Shown here: positions 49,951 to 63,800 of the stretch, one piece after another | Numbering within the stretch: the stretch's first letter is position 1 | How the letters are laid out: each line of letters opens with the position of its first letter | Notes under the pieces: model-generated | The model's database searches: none | The model's input: only the letters and a program-made list of their open reading frames with translations | Told to the model about the DNA's origin: nothing | Assembly (NCBI GenBank): GCA_038501785.1 | Contig: JBAMJR010000070.1 | Coordinates: 2,182,501-2,246,500, forward strand | Direction: 5' to 3' | Length of the DNA stretch: 64,000 bases | DNA from: Myoxocephalus aenaeus | Taxonomy: Eukaryota; Chordata; Actinopteri; Perciformes; Cottidae | Translations under genes and position numbers: made by a program

Positions 49951-50410
49951 AAATGGTGGTGTGAAATAATCAAGTCTGTCGGACACAAAAGGTATAGGAA
50001 CATTGCTTTATTTGATTAAGGATTGGACGACGTAAATAGAAAATGGATGAAGTTCATGGCAGTGAAAATGCTCTTGAGGCTCAGCTGAGGCTCACAAGAT
50101 AAATGTGGACTATTGTCTGTTCACACTTTTCTTTTTTCTTTCTGTGGATCTTTGAATCTTCACCAGAGCACCTGTCTCCACTTCCTCGTTCCGATGACTC
50201 CTGTTTGCTCCATCCATGAAAGATGGGCTGGGAACATCCTTTATCCAAGAGGAAACCCTCTGCTGAGAAATTCACACCCCGAGCACCATTTTGGGAATCA
50301 CCGGTAGGACTTCCTAAAGAATAAAAATACATAAAAATATAGTCTAAATAAAGGGAGGAGGGCAGAGTGTCATGACCCGGGTCAACTACCCTTTGTTGTC
50401 TCATTGTATT

Positions 50411-50532
<122 letters not shown>

Positions 50533-52513
50533 CAGCTGACATATGTTGTTCTTATTTACATTCACTGTTCACATTAGCTGTTTATGTGTTTATTGTAGTG
50601 GATAATGTCACTTGCTATTTTTTGTATGGTCTGGATGTGGTTTGATAAGAAAGGTTTGTATGACTCTATTACTTTTCAGTACTAATCTATTGATAATTAT
50701 GTAATACACTGTATTTCTGACGAACTAAATTATACATTTGGTGGCGTTTGAATATAAAAAACAAAAGTCTACCATCTTAAATTGAATAAATAACAGTTTC
50801 CATCTCACTTATTACCTTATTGGGTCAGAAAATGTGACGAAACCAAGTTACAGTAGCGTATTTTTAGATAAATGCATAAATTGTGTGAACCAACAGCCAG
50901 GACAAATGTCTAGACACTGTTTGGTATTTTTCTTTTTCAATAACACAATAAGTCTGAAAGCTGTCTCTTACACAGGAAGTGTATTTGTGCACATGTTATT
51001 GGATTATGAGCTTCAAACAAATATCAAACACATTTCCACTGAAATAGCAAACAGTCCACTTCCAGTTCCCTAAAAGCTGACAGTGTTCCTCCCTCTGCAG
51101 GTCCTGTCTCCTCTCTGTGGGAGCGGTCTCTTCTGTCACGTCTGAACACACTGTAACAGTCATACTGGCAGAAAATCTTCATTTCTTAAAGTAAAATGTT
51201 GATTCAATGCTTAGTTTGAAAGTTGCTGTCGTTATTGGGTAATGAAGATGCTGTAAAGACGATTAGTTGTACTGTAACTTGTTGCCACCAGGGGTCAGCT
51301 GTGCACAGGACTGCATGATGCTGTGTGCAGGTCTGTTAACACAAACAAATGTACTTATTGACAGGTAATGTGACAACTTTTAGAAATAGAAGACAAATAT
51401 TTCTCTAATTGGGTTGATATGTAAACTATACAATTTCCTGTATTTATATTTAAATAACATAGTTTCATTACATTGATTGATTATATCTGATTTATCAACT
51501 AACAGGTTTGAGTATATTCATAGATAATTTAATTCATTTTGACTAATTATTACATTAACATTTATTATGTAATATCATGTCCCTTTTCTGGTTCTCAATA
51601 TCGGCCTCTCGTTGGAATCATGGATCTAAAGCAACCTTTTCTCAGTAAAATTGTTGCCTACGAATTAAATTGAGTTGTACTTATCGTTAAATGTATGATG
51701 ATTTTCATGAGATAAAAATATTGTATTGCTATTTGCAAAACAGGAGTCCTTTCGAGCATATGAAGGAGTGAGGGACGGGCAGAGCACGTGAGTCCCATAT
51801 GATCAGGTGAGATGACGTGCTCCAGTAATCCCTGACAGAAGTCCTGTTGTGGTCACGCACAGCGGAATATTTCAAGCTCCAGCTCTGATGTCATTATTAC
51901 CATTTTATCTGTGGTGTAACATGTCACTGAAATGGTTTCTCACGGCCCAGTGGAAGTTAGATTGTGCTTGTGCATCCTCATTTTAAGAGCTACGCAGGGA
52001 TTTTAAACGAGATCATTTTGTAAGCATTGTTGATTTTAAAAACAGGATTATGGACTATTTGAACACTGGATGTACAGGTCCTGTTCATGAAGAATTCATT
52101 GTTTGATACAATGTTGATATTAACGTCTTGTCAAAAAAGAGATTTTAAATATCAATGGGAATGTCTTGGTAAAATAAAGGTAACTTAAAAAATTAAAAAA
52201 CATGACAATTATATCATAATTACATATTGGTTGAATCATAACATGCCATAATGTGAAATAATGAATCATGAAACAACAACAGCAGGAATACTTCAGCAAA
52301 CAGCAACACATTTACATGTTGTAGAAACGTTAAATATGATCTCATAATAATACATTTAATGTCATTAAATGAAATATATATATATATATAAATATATATA
52401 CATTTTATGATACATGAATGAGCAAAAATCCGGCTTATAAACATAAATTTTTTTAAACAGCCTTACAAAATGTTCAGGTCAACTGCATCATAAATCATAT
52501 GTTTATTATACAT

Positions 52514-52542
52514 ATACTTGTATATGTATAATATACAAGTAT
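52514..52542. repeat. Small AT-rich hairpin
   Basis: The arms ATACTTGTATAT (52514-52525) and ATATACAAGTAT (52531-52542) are exact complements around a 5-nt loop. It is likely incidental in AT-rich DNA. Confidence 0.6.
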
Positions 52543-52866
52543 GTCCATAATGCTCACCCTGTAGTACATTCTCCTTGTTTGTCCTTATGTTTCCAATAGT
52601 CTCTTATATTATTGTAAATATTGTTGTAGAACCCGTTATACACATACACTAATGGTACATCACATGTATAACATTATTATATTATAATAATGCAGTGAAA
52701 ATGCTGCGGTACTTGTGATGCTCATATACAAATTATGTCAAATAAACATTAATTATCTGCAGGTGAAATTTTGCCAGATGATTATCAAAGGTCTTAGAGA
52801 TTTTCTTTGTGTATTCCGGCAGAGGTCCAGAGCTCCTACTTTATCAATGTAATCAAATATTCAGAG

Positions 52867-52869
<3 letters not shown>

Positions 52870-52961
<92 letters not shown>
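52870..52961. repeat. (GT)n microsatellite, about 46 units
   Basis: Uninterrupted GT run, read directly. Confidence 0.95.
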
Positions 52962-52964
<3 letters not shown>

Positions 52965-55331
52965 CCAGGCTGGTTTGTACACTCAGGCTGCTTCTGATTA
53001 TTGTCTGATGACAGCTCGATCTGCTGAGAGGACGGTAGGCAATATTGTGTGCTGTTAAGAGTCTGCTTCGATTGGGTTTTATAACCATTTAAATACATCA
53101 CACTTCTTTCTATGTTTAGTGGGAACAGTTGAAATGTGGAGTAAAGTCTTCTGACTGTTGTATGATTCTGCATAGCTGACATCATGAAGCATGTTTCCCG
53201 GTTTTGTCTTCCAGCATGTTGCAAAAAAGGAGGGAGATTGCGGCCCTAAAGTAAATGTTCTCTAAAGTTGAACTGATGATCTTTACCATTTAATGTTTTT
53301 CTTGTTGTTGTTTCTGAGTTTTCACGGCTGTGAAACTATTTCGGTCCCTATACTGTATAAAAAAATCTCCCTCTCCCTCCCAGATCCAATATTGGTGATG
53401 ATTTCTACTTTAAAAAACCCATAGTAGCCCACATATTTAACATGCAGATTATTTTGTCCTCAGATTAAGTACATTTTTATCAATAAGATATAACAATTCA
53501 AAATGTGGGTAGAAAAGAGAGCAGCCTTAAGCAAAATATCAAGCTGCATATATAAATGACAAAGCAAGATGTAACCACTCTCTTTTAACTTAACTTAACC
53601 GTATTTTTCTTTCAATACACCGTTCAATAGCTGAACTGCAAAGAGAAGTTTAATTTCTTAGCCAAAGTGCTGTACATGATTTAAGTATTAGTTAAGTAGA
53701 AGGAAGATTCTGAGCAACATCTATTAGTCACTGTGAAAGGCCCATTGTAGACAGCAACAATAACTACAACAAAGGAAACCAAAGATAAAGAAAGCCACAC
53801 AGGACATCACAGCATGTAGGGGGAGCGAGGACAGCCAGACTGAGTTAATGCATAAATATTACAAACGCAAGTGAGCTAGCAGCTGGGGTTGTGACACACT
53901 GCATCAATCGGACAGTGTTTTCGGGCTGAAATTGTGAGATATTTAAAGGGTTGAGCTGTGGCAGAGCTAACAAAAACAGGAATACAAATAATAAAGTAAT
54001 GGGACTAACAGATGTTTCATATTGTCATAGACTATGAGCGACATATGAAAGCATCCCAAACATCCTCAAACTAGTGCCCATCTTTTCCTCACTATTGCGA
54101 ACATACAGTCGATAAAAAATGCTTCAACATTAAGTATCAACAGAGAATTTACTTAAAAACAACTGAGACAAGGGTACTTTTCATCCCTACAGAATTCCCG
54201 TACAATATCAGGATACAAAAGGCACCATTCCCATTGAAATTGATGAGGCCAGTAACCTGTTTGTGAACCCTGACCAGCAGGAACACTGGTCTTTAACGGC
54301 CCACAGAGACGAGTCAAACAGTGGGCGACTCAGATTCGCCACATCCTTTTGTTGTCGGGCTGAGCGAATGTCAAGGCCAGCTCAATACGTCTTTATCTTG
54401 GCTCTGGGGCGTGTGTGTGTGTGTGTTTTAGTCAGCCATCGTATCTGAATAAAAAAAGAGAGGAGAAATAAGGACTACGTGCACATTCCAGTATAAATGC
54501 CCACTGGTAAATGTGTGTATGAAGATGTGTGTGTTCAGAGGCACACAGTACAGTACATGTGCTGTGTGCAGCGTCTGGAAAGTCCATTTGTGTGGCGGTC
54601 AGGATGCCAGTGTCTCACACAGGGAGGCCGCCTGTCTCGCCCCTGTCCACTCCACTCAGCTCTGTCGCTCAGTGACTGACCCTTAATCAGAGGAAGGTTG
54701 TCTGATGCGAGCATAGACGGATAAATCACTCCTCACCCTGCGCTGCTATCTGGGTCGCGCGTAGCCAGGTTGTCCCGTCAGCGGACTGGCCCTCCGCCCG
54801 GGCCCTCCAAAGCTAACAGCCATGTGGTATTGAGCCGTTTGGTGAGGAGGACCCTGACTGCCGCTGCCCTCTGGAGAATAATAGTCCACATTCTGTGCAT
54901 ATCAGTATTTATATTGTTGAAGAGAGGCTTTGTTGCTGATATGCTGTATCCTCTCAATCTGCAGACTTTCAAAAGACACGTGACTTTTTTTTTTATCTCC
55001 CATTGTTTTGTCTTTGTTTCCTTCATGTAATAATTGTTTCAGTCCACATTGTCTCGTTCTTGTAGCCTCGATGATGATGCAAATGTATTGTGTTTTTATT
55101 TTATTTAAACTGTATTATCATTTTATTATCACTAAAGGTAAAGAACAATTGTTGGACTGTTTATGTATATATTGATATCTATTTAAGGCAGACCGGAATT
55201 TTAAATACTGCATTGTACACAAAATGTATCTTAAAATACGGTTACGCAACTGTATCTTTAAAATTGACTTATGACATTATCAAATATTTCAAACTCTAAC
55301 GTGGCCAAACAGCGTAGTAAGCTCAGTAATG

Positions 55332-55675
55332 TAGGGTGACCAGACGTCCTCTTTTTCCCGGACATGTCCTCTTTTCGAGACCTAAAAAAAGCGTCCGGCA
55401 GGGATTACAAAAACGTCCGGGATTTTGCTACGTCGGGGAAAATAGTTATTATCCCCTTACAAGTTTTGGAAATGGTACGTCCGGGATTTTGCTACGTGCG
55501 GGAAAATAGTTATTACCCCCTTACAAGTTTTGGAAATGGTATCTCCCTCACGTTCTCCCTCTTGCGCAAGCTCTGACTGTAGAGAGAACTGTCATTGGTC
55601 GACCGATCTCAACGTAAATGTAATTCCCCGGCATGCTACACACTCTTTTCCACAAACTCAAATCTGGTCACCCTA
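55332..55675. mobile_element. Short non-autonomous hAT-like DNA transposon
   Basis: Terminal inverted repeats are TAGGGTGACCAGA at the left and TCTGGTCACCCTA at the right. AGTAATG is found directly outside both ends, a 7-8 bp target duplication as expected for hAT elements. The interior has no coding capacity and contains a 64-bp direct duplication (55413-55476 and 55477-55540). About 344 bp long. Confidence 0.75.
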
Positions 55676-58600
55676 AGTAATGTAAAAACGGTTTCAAAAG
55701 TAAAAGATGAATCAAAGATTTAAAATGTTTTCAAGAATGCCAGCTTTGAATATTAAGCTAAAGCTAATGCTAATGTTAGCTCATTGACCGCGTCAGCTCC
55801 ATAGACTGTGTTGCGATCCAGCGGTAAGCTAGCAATGTTAGCTGTTTGGGTTATCTCTCATTTTACCAGTTAAACTAATGTAATAGTCCCCAAATGTATC
55901 ACATTTGGCTATGGCTGCTTAAAAATCATACAATATCTAACATAAGTATTTCAAATAAAAAAGGTATGTGCTTAAATCAAATGGTGTTTTAATGTGTCAG
56001 TCAGGTTGTTTCTAAAAATGTGCTCGATCACTTTCCACCCCTGGCCATAACAAACTTTGTTATGTTTGCCGTTGAACAATTAAAGCAGATGTAGTTCTAG
56101 AGTAGAGAATAGAAGAGATTAAGAAAATAAAATGTATTTGAAAACAATCACCAGGCCTCTTATTGTAAGTATCAAGAATTGTGGTCAGTTTGTGTGCAGC
56201 CTAATTGAATAATGGTCATATCAGTGAACAAGTGGGAGTGAGGAGTGATTCACCGCACAGAGGAGCGTGCTTATCTTTCCCTCTGTCCCATGCAGGAAAC
56301 ACTGGGATGTCACCAGGCAGATTAAAAGCTTGGCACAGCTGATACGGAGCGCTCAAAATGGATGGGGTGGGGACCTCTTGACTGCTGTGCTACGGGTTTT
56401 GGAGGGGAGGGGACAGACGGTGGCGTGACCTTACCGAGTCCTGTTTGGCAGGCTTTCATTCAAAACCTGGGAATTCCAGTGGAAGTCGAGAGGGGAAAAA
56501 AAACGATATAACATCGTGTAACGTGAATGGAATGTTGAATAGTAAGCACATTTTTGGCTCGCCGTTTGCCAAGTTTTCTTTCTTTTTTAGCTCACATTAA
56601 ACTGACCTCAGAGGAAAAAAATAATTTATCAACGTTGTTGTATACGTCAAAAAAAAAGTCCTGGACGAATTGGGATTTGGGCTGCAAGTAAAGTTTAAAA
56701 CAGATTATATATTTGCAGGATCATTCGTCTTTTAATTTAAGTGAATGTCTGCTGGTCGCTGTGCAGCTGTATCACTTATAATTGAATTCCTGACAGCTGC
56801 AACGCTTGGAATTTTAAACAGTTCTTACAAGGGCTAACAAACAACCTGGGCCTTTTATTTCAAATGCAAATACAGAGGCTGAACACGGCACAACATCAGA
56901 GCAAACTGCTGTTATTTTCTATGTAGCCACCATTGTATTTCCGCCCTTTAAGCAGAAGCGCTCTTTGCTTCTTGAATTGAAGCGATACATGCAGACTGAA
57001 GAGAGGTGTTTGATGGGAACACAGGCAGACAGATCTAGAGGAGCAGCTGCATAGAGGACGCTGGGCCAAATATAGAAAGAGGACAAGGGCCAAAACATAT
57101 CACACATTTTTTCCCATTAACAGCATAGGTTTGAATCTAACTTGGCGCCAATTAGTTGCAGTATAGGCGCAAGGACTTAAAAATAGAGCATGGCAGGGGT
57201 GGCAATGCACCCGGAACGCAGAGACAGATATCTCTGTCATGGCGACGTGTGATTTCACGTGTAATCATGTGAAGGAAACATAACAGTATTCATATCACCA
57301 GCTGGTTTGTTATAACTCCGTGACGTGGAAGGTTATGTGACAAATGGAGCTTCAGACATTTGTTGCCATTACCTGCCACGCTGCTCTGAGTGCAGAGCTT
57401 CAGCTCAGGCCTATTTTCAGACTGATTCCAGTATGTTTGGCAGCATCTGTGCTGTTGTATCAGTGTGACCAGCCATCTTTACCCGCTTGGTTTCAACAAT
57501 CGGCTCTTATCTCTGGAGCGGAGGGCTGGAATGAGGGGCATGCAGGCTTCAGGCCTACCTGTTTACTCTGAGGGCTTCCTCCATTGCTCCCCCATCCCCT
57601 CCTCTAGCTTCCTTTGGAGGATTTTTCACATTTTTGTGCTCGTTGTTGTTTTGGGAACGGGTCATGGGCTCGGCACATGGGAGCCTCCTGTGGCATTCCT
57701 GAATCTGTCTGGTCGGGCTCAGCAGGAATTCTTTCCTACAGCACATATCGTCCATTTCATACACACCTGATATATATTTCTACAGCAGTAAACTAAACCG
57801 TATGACATGTGAGTGTCATCACTCTATCCTCTGGTACTGAGCTGAAACCTGATCACTTTTGTATATTCCTTTGATTCCTTGAGGTCAGCCCCAGGTTTAC
57901 TGAGGAATGAAGTCATCCCTTGTCGACTAATCCCTTTCACGACAGAAATAGACTCAACTCAGTCCAGTTTTTGGGACCGTTATGCAACTCATGATAGTTC
58001 ATGGCATATACAAGACCGGCGGCTCATGTCCTCGGTAATACAGTTCAAGCTAATCGACTGGACTCCACTACCTTGTTAAACTTAATTGTATTTCTTGAAC
58101 GAGCACTATTTTTTTGCACGTGTATTTTTGCATGGACTATAAAAGCCTCCATGTGTGTTTGCTATTAAAGGAATATCCATGTTATTTGTGAGTGTCTTAT
58201 TATATACTAATCTATGTATGTGTTCAGATCACACAGGGTCAAAGACACAAATGATCCCTGATATAATGTAATAATTGATAAAGTTTGTTTTCATTATGAA
58301 GAGGTAATAAGGTGACCGTCCACTCCTTTCATTGAAAGCAAGTGCTCTTCCAAGGGTCCTGCGAATGGAGAGCTCCTTAATCCTTATTATCTAAAGAGGT
58401 CCTCAATGAGATTACAAGCCTGCACGAATATTACAACCGGACACCCGTTCACCATCTGCTGCCACTGGTGGAGAAAACCCTGCTCTCCTTTCAGTTTATA
58501 ACCTTCTGCAGGTACAATGAAGAGCAACACAAGTACAAATACATTAGAATATGCTTTGTTATACTGTAATGCAACTGGTCCAATCACTCTTAAACTTGTG

Positions 58601-59237
58601 TTCGTTTAATTTCACTTTAATTTCATTGTAAGACTTAATTGGGCTGAATGATTTTGGTTTAGAAAATGGCCCCATTGACAATACATAGTTTTCTGGCCTA
58701 TTGAACATATAAAACCTATAATGAATACCTCTCAGGTCCTTAGTCCACCTCTTTGACCTGCTATGACAGCTCTAGGTACATCTGTGTGACACACCTTTCC
58801 CAACAGGATTTCCAAGCAATGCACTTGCAGCGGAGATTATCGTTGTGCAAAGATTAAGCAAATTAACCAGGATGGTGTCTCCAGAAATAAACTGTTGCTG
58901 TGCACTTAGTTCAACAGCCTTCACCACGTAGAGCACAGAATAACATTTGATGAATGTTTTCAAAACGGTTGGGAATTTAATGATGCCGGCGTAGGTGAGT
59001 GCACTTATTCTTTATTTATTTGCTTGTTTATTGCCTCTAGTTAGAATATGTATTTATGTGCTACACTTGCAGCAGTAGAAATAGCTATGGTCATAAATCT
59101 TAATCAAATCTAGTTTTTGATTGGAACATAGTAGTTACAATTACTACAGATTTTCTTTCTGAATATCCCAAAAAGAATCTCATGTCTGTTACATTTTTTT
59201 CAACACAATTTTTGTAATCACTTTTAACTAAATCTGT

Positions 59238-59985
59238 TTAACCTTCCTCTTGTGTTAGCTTTCTGTTACCATCTCTTATGTTAACGGGTTGGTTTTGACC
59301 CATGTCTTAAAAACAATTATCTATCATCAAATTTGTCTCTCATCTCTTGGTTACCTTGTTAGGCTTCCTTATACATGAAAATATTGTTGTATGTTTTAAT
59401 ATTTTTGGTGTGGGCCTCTGGGCCTTTTCTTTGTCAGTATACCCCTCGATTTCAATTTAAAAATGGTAAAAATGAACCTCAAGAGAATCATATAAATAAA
59501 TAAAAGGTTGTTGTGTTACCTGACTATTACTGAGGGGTATCAGAACACATCTCTTAAATAGATTGGTTTTATTTATTTTTTCATTTTAATATTATTAACT
59601 ATAGTAACACCTATGGTGTTACGGGTCAATTTCGACTCATATATTTACTAAAAGGCTAAAAAGTCAATAGAACTTTAATACGAACACAAAATGAAAAGCA
59701 GAACAAGTAATAACACACAATATAGATTTGCAGGGTCAAAAAAAACAACCAATCAAGCAAATCTTATTTTTATAACTGGGTCGAAACCGGCCACAAAGGT
59801 CATAATTTCAACCAGAGCATTTTATAATTTAGTGAAAACCTTTTTTATTTTTTTTATTTTTTTGAAATAGAGATTCCTTGCAAAGTCAAAAAGCCTTGAT
59901 GCAATATACACATTTATGTGGTTCTTTAATGCATTTAAAAACCTAAAACGGGTCGGTGCCGACCCTAACACAAGAGGAAGGTTAA
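59238..59985. mobile_element. TTAA-flanked non-autonomous element (piggyBac-like)
   Basis: TTAA occurs at both ends (59238-59241 and 59982-59985). The terminal inverted repeats are CCTTCCTCTTGTGTTAG at 59242 and its complement CTAACACAAGAGGAAGG ending at 59981. The interior has GGGTCAA/TTGACCC-like subrepeats and no long frame. The TTAA target and ends suggest a piggyBac-type MITE of about 740 bp. Confidence 0.7.
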
Positions 59986-60811
59986 GTTTAACATATTTAT
60001 AAATTATCACTTAATTTCCCATGTGACATGTAAAATAAATAAGCAATTCATTATTCAAAAAGTTTTAATTGATTGATTTGAAGTGTTTTGAGACACTCAT
60101 TTGACATTTTTTATTATTAAATATAACTGTTATTTGTTAGTTTAGTTTGACTAATTATGATAATTAATTATGATTATTATGACAACATAAATACTAGTAA
60201 TAGAGAATAATCTGTCAAACATTTCTTTATCACTTGTTAAGTTCTCGACTGTGTTGTTAAAACCAGGTAATCGTATAATTGAAGAAGATGGCAGTCACGA
60301 CAGGTTTCCCAGAAGTAATTTACCTGATTACCCTGTCCAACAAAGTAAACAACATATGTTTACAAGACCTCATTTGGCTGTTTACACCTCATGAACCATT
60401 TAAGTTGTCCTGGTGTTTCTAATTGAAGAAGTCAACACGCTCCTTTGGAATTTTTACCAGAAACCAAACAATGTTTTACTCTGGTCACGATTATTTGTGA
60501 CTGCATCACTCACAGCAATTAGACTATTTAATACATATTTATTTATGTATTAAAACAAGTAGACACAACACTATATGTGAAGATTATTGTTTATTGTAAA
60601 CATGTGAAATATGTTACGCGAAGAAGCAACTTGAGAAACCTTTTGGGGTTCCTCACCACTGATTCTCTGGAGGAAGCTTTTCTACAGAGAAAGTATAAAC
60701 ATCATTACTTCACTATTTATTGTACTCTCTGCAAACAAAACCTGAACTGGGAAGTAGAAAGTACCCGGATGTGCATCCTCAATATCTAACACTCGTATTC
60801 TCTCCTTCCAG
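59986..60811. other. Region upstream of the first coding rp1 exon
   Basis: Contains the intron upstream of rp1 exon 2 and possibly the non-coding first exon and promoter, which I could not place. It ends with a pyrimidine-rich acceptor (CTCTCCTTCCAG) at 60800-60811. Confidence 0.45.
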
Positions 60812-60821
60812 CCAATCAGCG

Positions 60822-63800
60822 ATGATGAATGAGACGGGGTTTCGGAGGGTCCTCCCTGAGCAGTCCTTTGGGAGTGGGCACACCTTTGGCACCCCACGCC
60901 ACCCGAGCCTCATCGACCCCATCCTATCGAAGAGGGTCTGCTTCTACAAAAGTGGAGATCCTCAGTTCAATGGCCTGCGCATGGTCATCAACAATCGCAC
61001 CTTTAAAACATTTGACGCGCTTCTGGACAGTCTTTCTAAAAAGGTTCCCCTGCCGTTTGGGGTGAGGAACATCACCACTCCCAGGGGGATTCACGCGGTC
61101 CACACTTTGGATGACCTGGAGGATGGAAAATCCTACATTTGCTCTGACACTCGTATGGTGAAACCAATCAACCTGGCTCTGGCTAGGAAGAAGCTGGCGC
61201 CGTGGTACCACGCCAGGCCTGTTAGTTCCCGTCGTCGGACCGTGCAGCAGGCCAGGCTTTTCCCAGGCAGGAACATCCACAAGCAGGAGTCGATGCTTGT
61301 GCGCACGCCAAAGATGCTGCTGGTTTTCCGCAATGGCGACCCCACTGTAGAGCACTCTGTGGTGCTTCACAAGAGGACTACAACCACTTTTGAGTCCATC
61401 CTGGAATATATTTCAGAGCTGATGCAGTTCAATGTGGTGAAATTACACACAGCTGATGGAAGACGTGTGAGTGTTCTCCTCCCTACACATACAAAACAAT
61501 TATATTCACTAAACCTTCCCTTATAATACCAAGAAGGTCTGCTATACATATTAACAAACAGAATTACAAAGTTCTGAAATCTGAAATCTAAAAGCGCACT
61601 CAAGTATAGCCTCATTCTGCAAGACCACAATCCTATTATTACATAATCATTTCACATCTGAAGACTATATTTGACGTAGAGCACACAAATGATCATTCAG
61701 CCCTTCAAGTATGGCCGTGCATTCCTCTAAAATCTGTCTGTAAAGACAATGCAAAGATATGTTTCAGGTTTTGGAAGCATCATTGTTGCCACATACAAGA
61801 CTGGCTTGAACCTGGCCTGTAAATAGACGTCACATGAGGAGAGAAAGTAGTAATCTTCTTAATCAACTCAACCTAATACGTAGAAAGGCATTCTGGGATA
61901 CTGCTCTGTAAGACTTTAGGTCAAGGAGCCATTCTAAATTCAGAGCTTGCTGGTGTTGCAAGGTGACAACCGGTGTTGAGTAACAATTTTTCTAACACAA
62001 GGTGCCATTTTAACAAATAACACATTAATGAAGACTTGTCATACAAACATGCATGTCATTTGTAATTACATCACTCCCTAAAATATTTAGATTAAAAGGT
62101 GTTTCTATCATGTCAAGTCTAACATGATCAAATGCCATTAGAGTGACATATGTTTCGCTCTACTGCAGGTGGATGGCCTTCCAGGCTTGATATTGTGTTC
62201 TGGGACAGTCGTGGCTGTCGGCAGGGAGCCGTTCAGGCATGCAAACTACAATGTACAGAAATCACCAGCTGAAACCATGCTGCCTACCAAACGATTGGGT
62301 CACAGAAGACTAAAGGCTTTAAAACGTAAGTGTACATAATAATATTTTTTTATTTTTATGGATCTCTTTGTAATCATTGTGTTTTGTTGAGTTGATGTAG
62401 TCGCACTGATGGACACGTACAGTGTGTCTGCAGTAATCTACCTGCTCTCATGGGATGAAGATTGGGAAAGTGCTGAGGCAATGATATTATGTATGATAAT
62501 ACCGTGGATGACCTACATACAATACCTATGTGGCTGCCGGCTATTGTTCTCCATGAGCTGTGAATAGCTGTACTCTCTTTCTAACTTTTCTTTTTTCTCT
62601 TTCTCCTTTCATGCTTCTTGGAAACCGCCTGCCTATCCTCTTCAATCCTTGCCTGAAATCGTTGGACATTTCCACTTCATTTTTCAACATTAACCTTTTT
62701 TTTCCTGACTGAAAAGGTAAAAAAAAGTCCCAACCATACACTCCAAAGTCAAGAAATTTCTCCCTGTCATCGGAGAGGTACATCGTGAACCGGATTCATA
62801 ACTCCATCGCGGACAGTTCAGGCGACCAACTCAGTCCCTCTGTCGGGTTGGAGTCGGGTCATATACTGGAGTCTGTCCCAGAAACACCGGACACCTGCCT
62901 GGGCGTTGGAGCTGAGGAGCAGGACAGCTTCCTGCCCACAGATGACGACATTGAGAAGTCCTTTCGAGTAAACCAAGATGGCAGCATGACAGTGGAGATG
63001 AGGGTGCGGCTGACAATTAAGGAAGAGGAAACCATTCATTGGACGACCACTCTGGCCCGCTCGAGTGTAGCCAATCAGTTTAATTTGACCTGTTTGCCGG
63101 AGCCTGTGACAGAGCAGGATATCAGCTCCCTAAAATCAAACTCACTGGATTTAGGAAGTCCTGCTGCCTCCATCGACACCATCAACAAGGACAAGACACA
63201 GGATAACAATGACGAGGATCCGCCTTCGGTGGGCAATGGAGTTTTCAGTGAGAGTAATAATGAAGAGGATGATAGCAAAGAACAGACACACATGGAGTCC
63301 CCTAGGAGAGCTCCTACACCAGGGCACAAGCAAATTAGAAAAAAGCAAGCCTCTGTGGAGAGCATAAAATCAGTGACGGTAGAGGGGATTCAGGAAGGTG
63401 TGGTTGGTTCTTACGCCTACAGAGAGCGGACAGAGGATGGAGCCGTGACAGAGCAGTACTGCATGGTCCAACAGAAGAGCAGCCGGCCAGTGCCCAAACC
63501 TAGAAGATATGGCTCTGTGGACGCCAACAACATAAACGGCAGTAATGTATCCGCAGGGATGACTGAGATCCGACAGATTGAATCCAGCGGAGAGAAGGTC
63601 TCTGAAACTGTCTTACACGTATATGAACAGCAGACCTGCCAGGATAATTTCTTCGCAAACCTTTGTTCAGAGGGTATGTCCACTTTTGGGATTCCTTTTG
63701 GCAGGCCGGCTACTTCAGAAACTGGACAGCTCTCCTCCAGTAACGAGTTTGAACCCCCGCCATGGAGACCATCGACAGCTTCCGAGTCGATTAGCATCTG

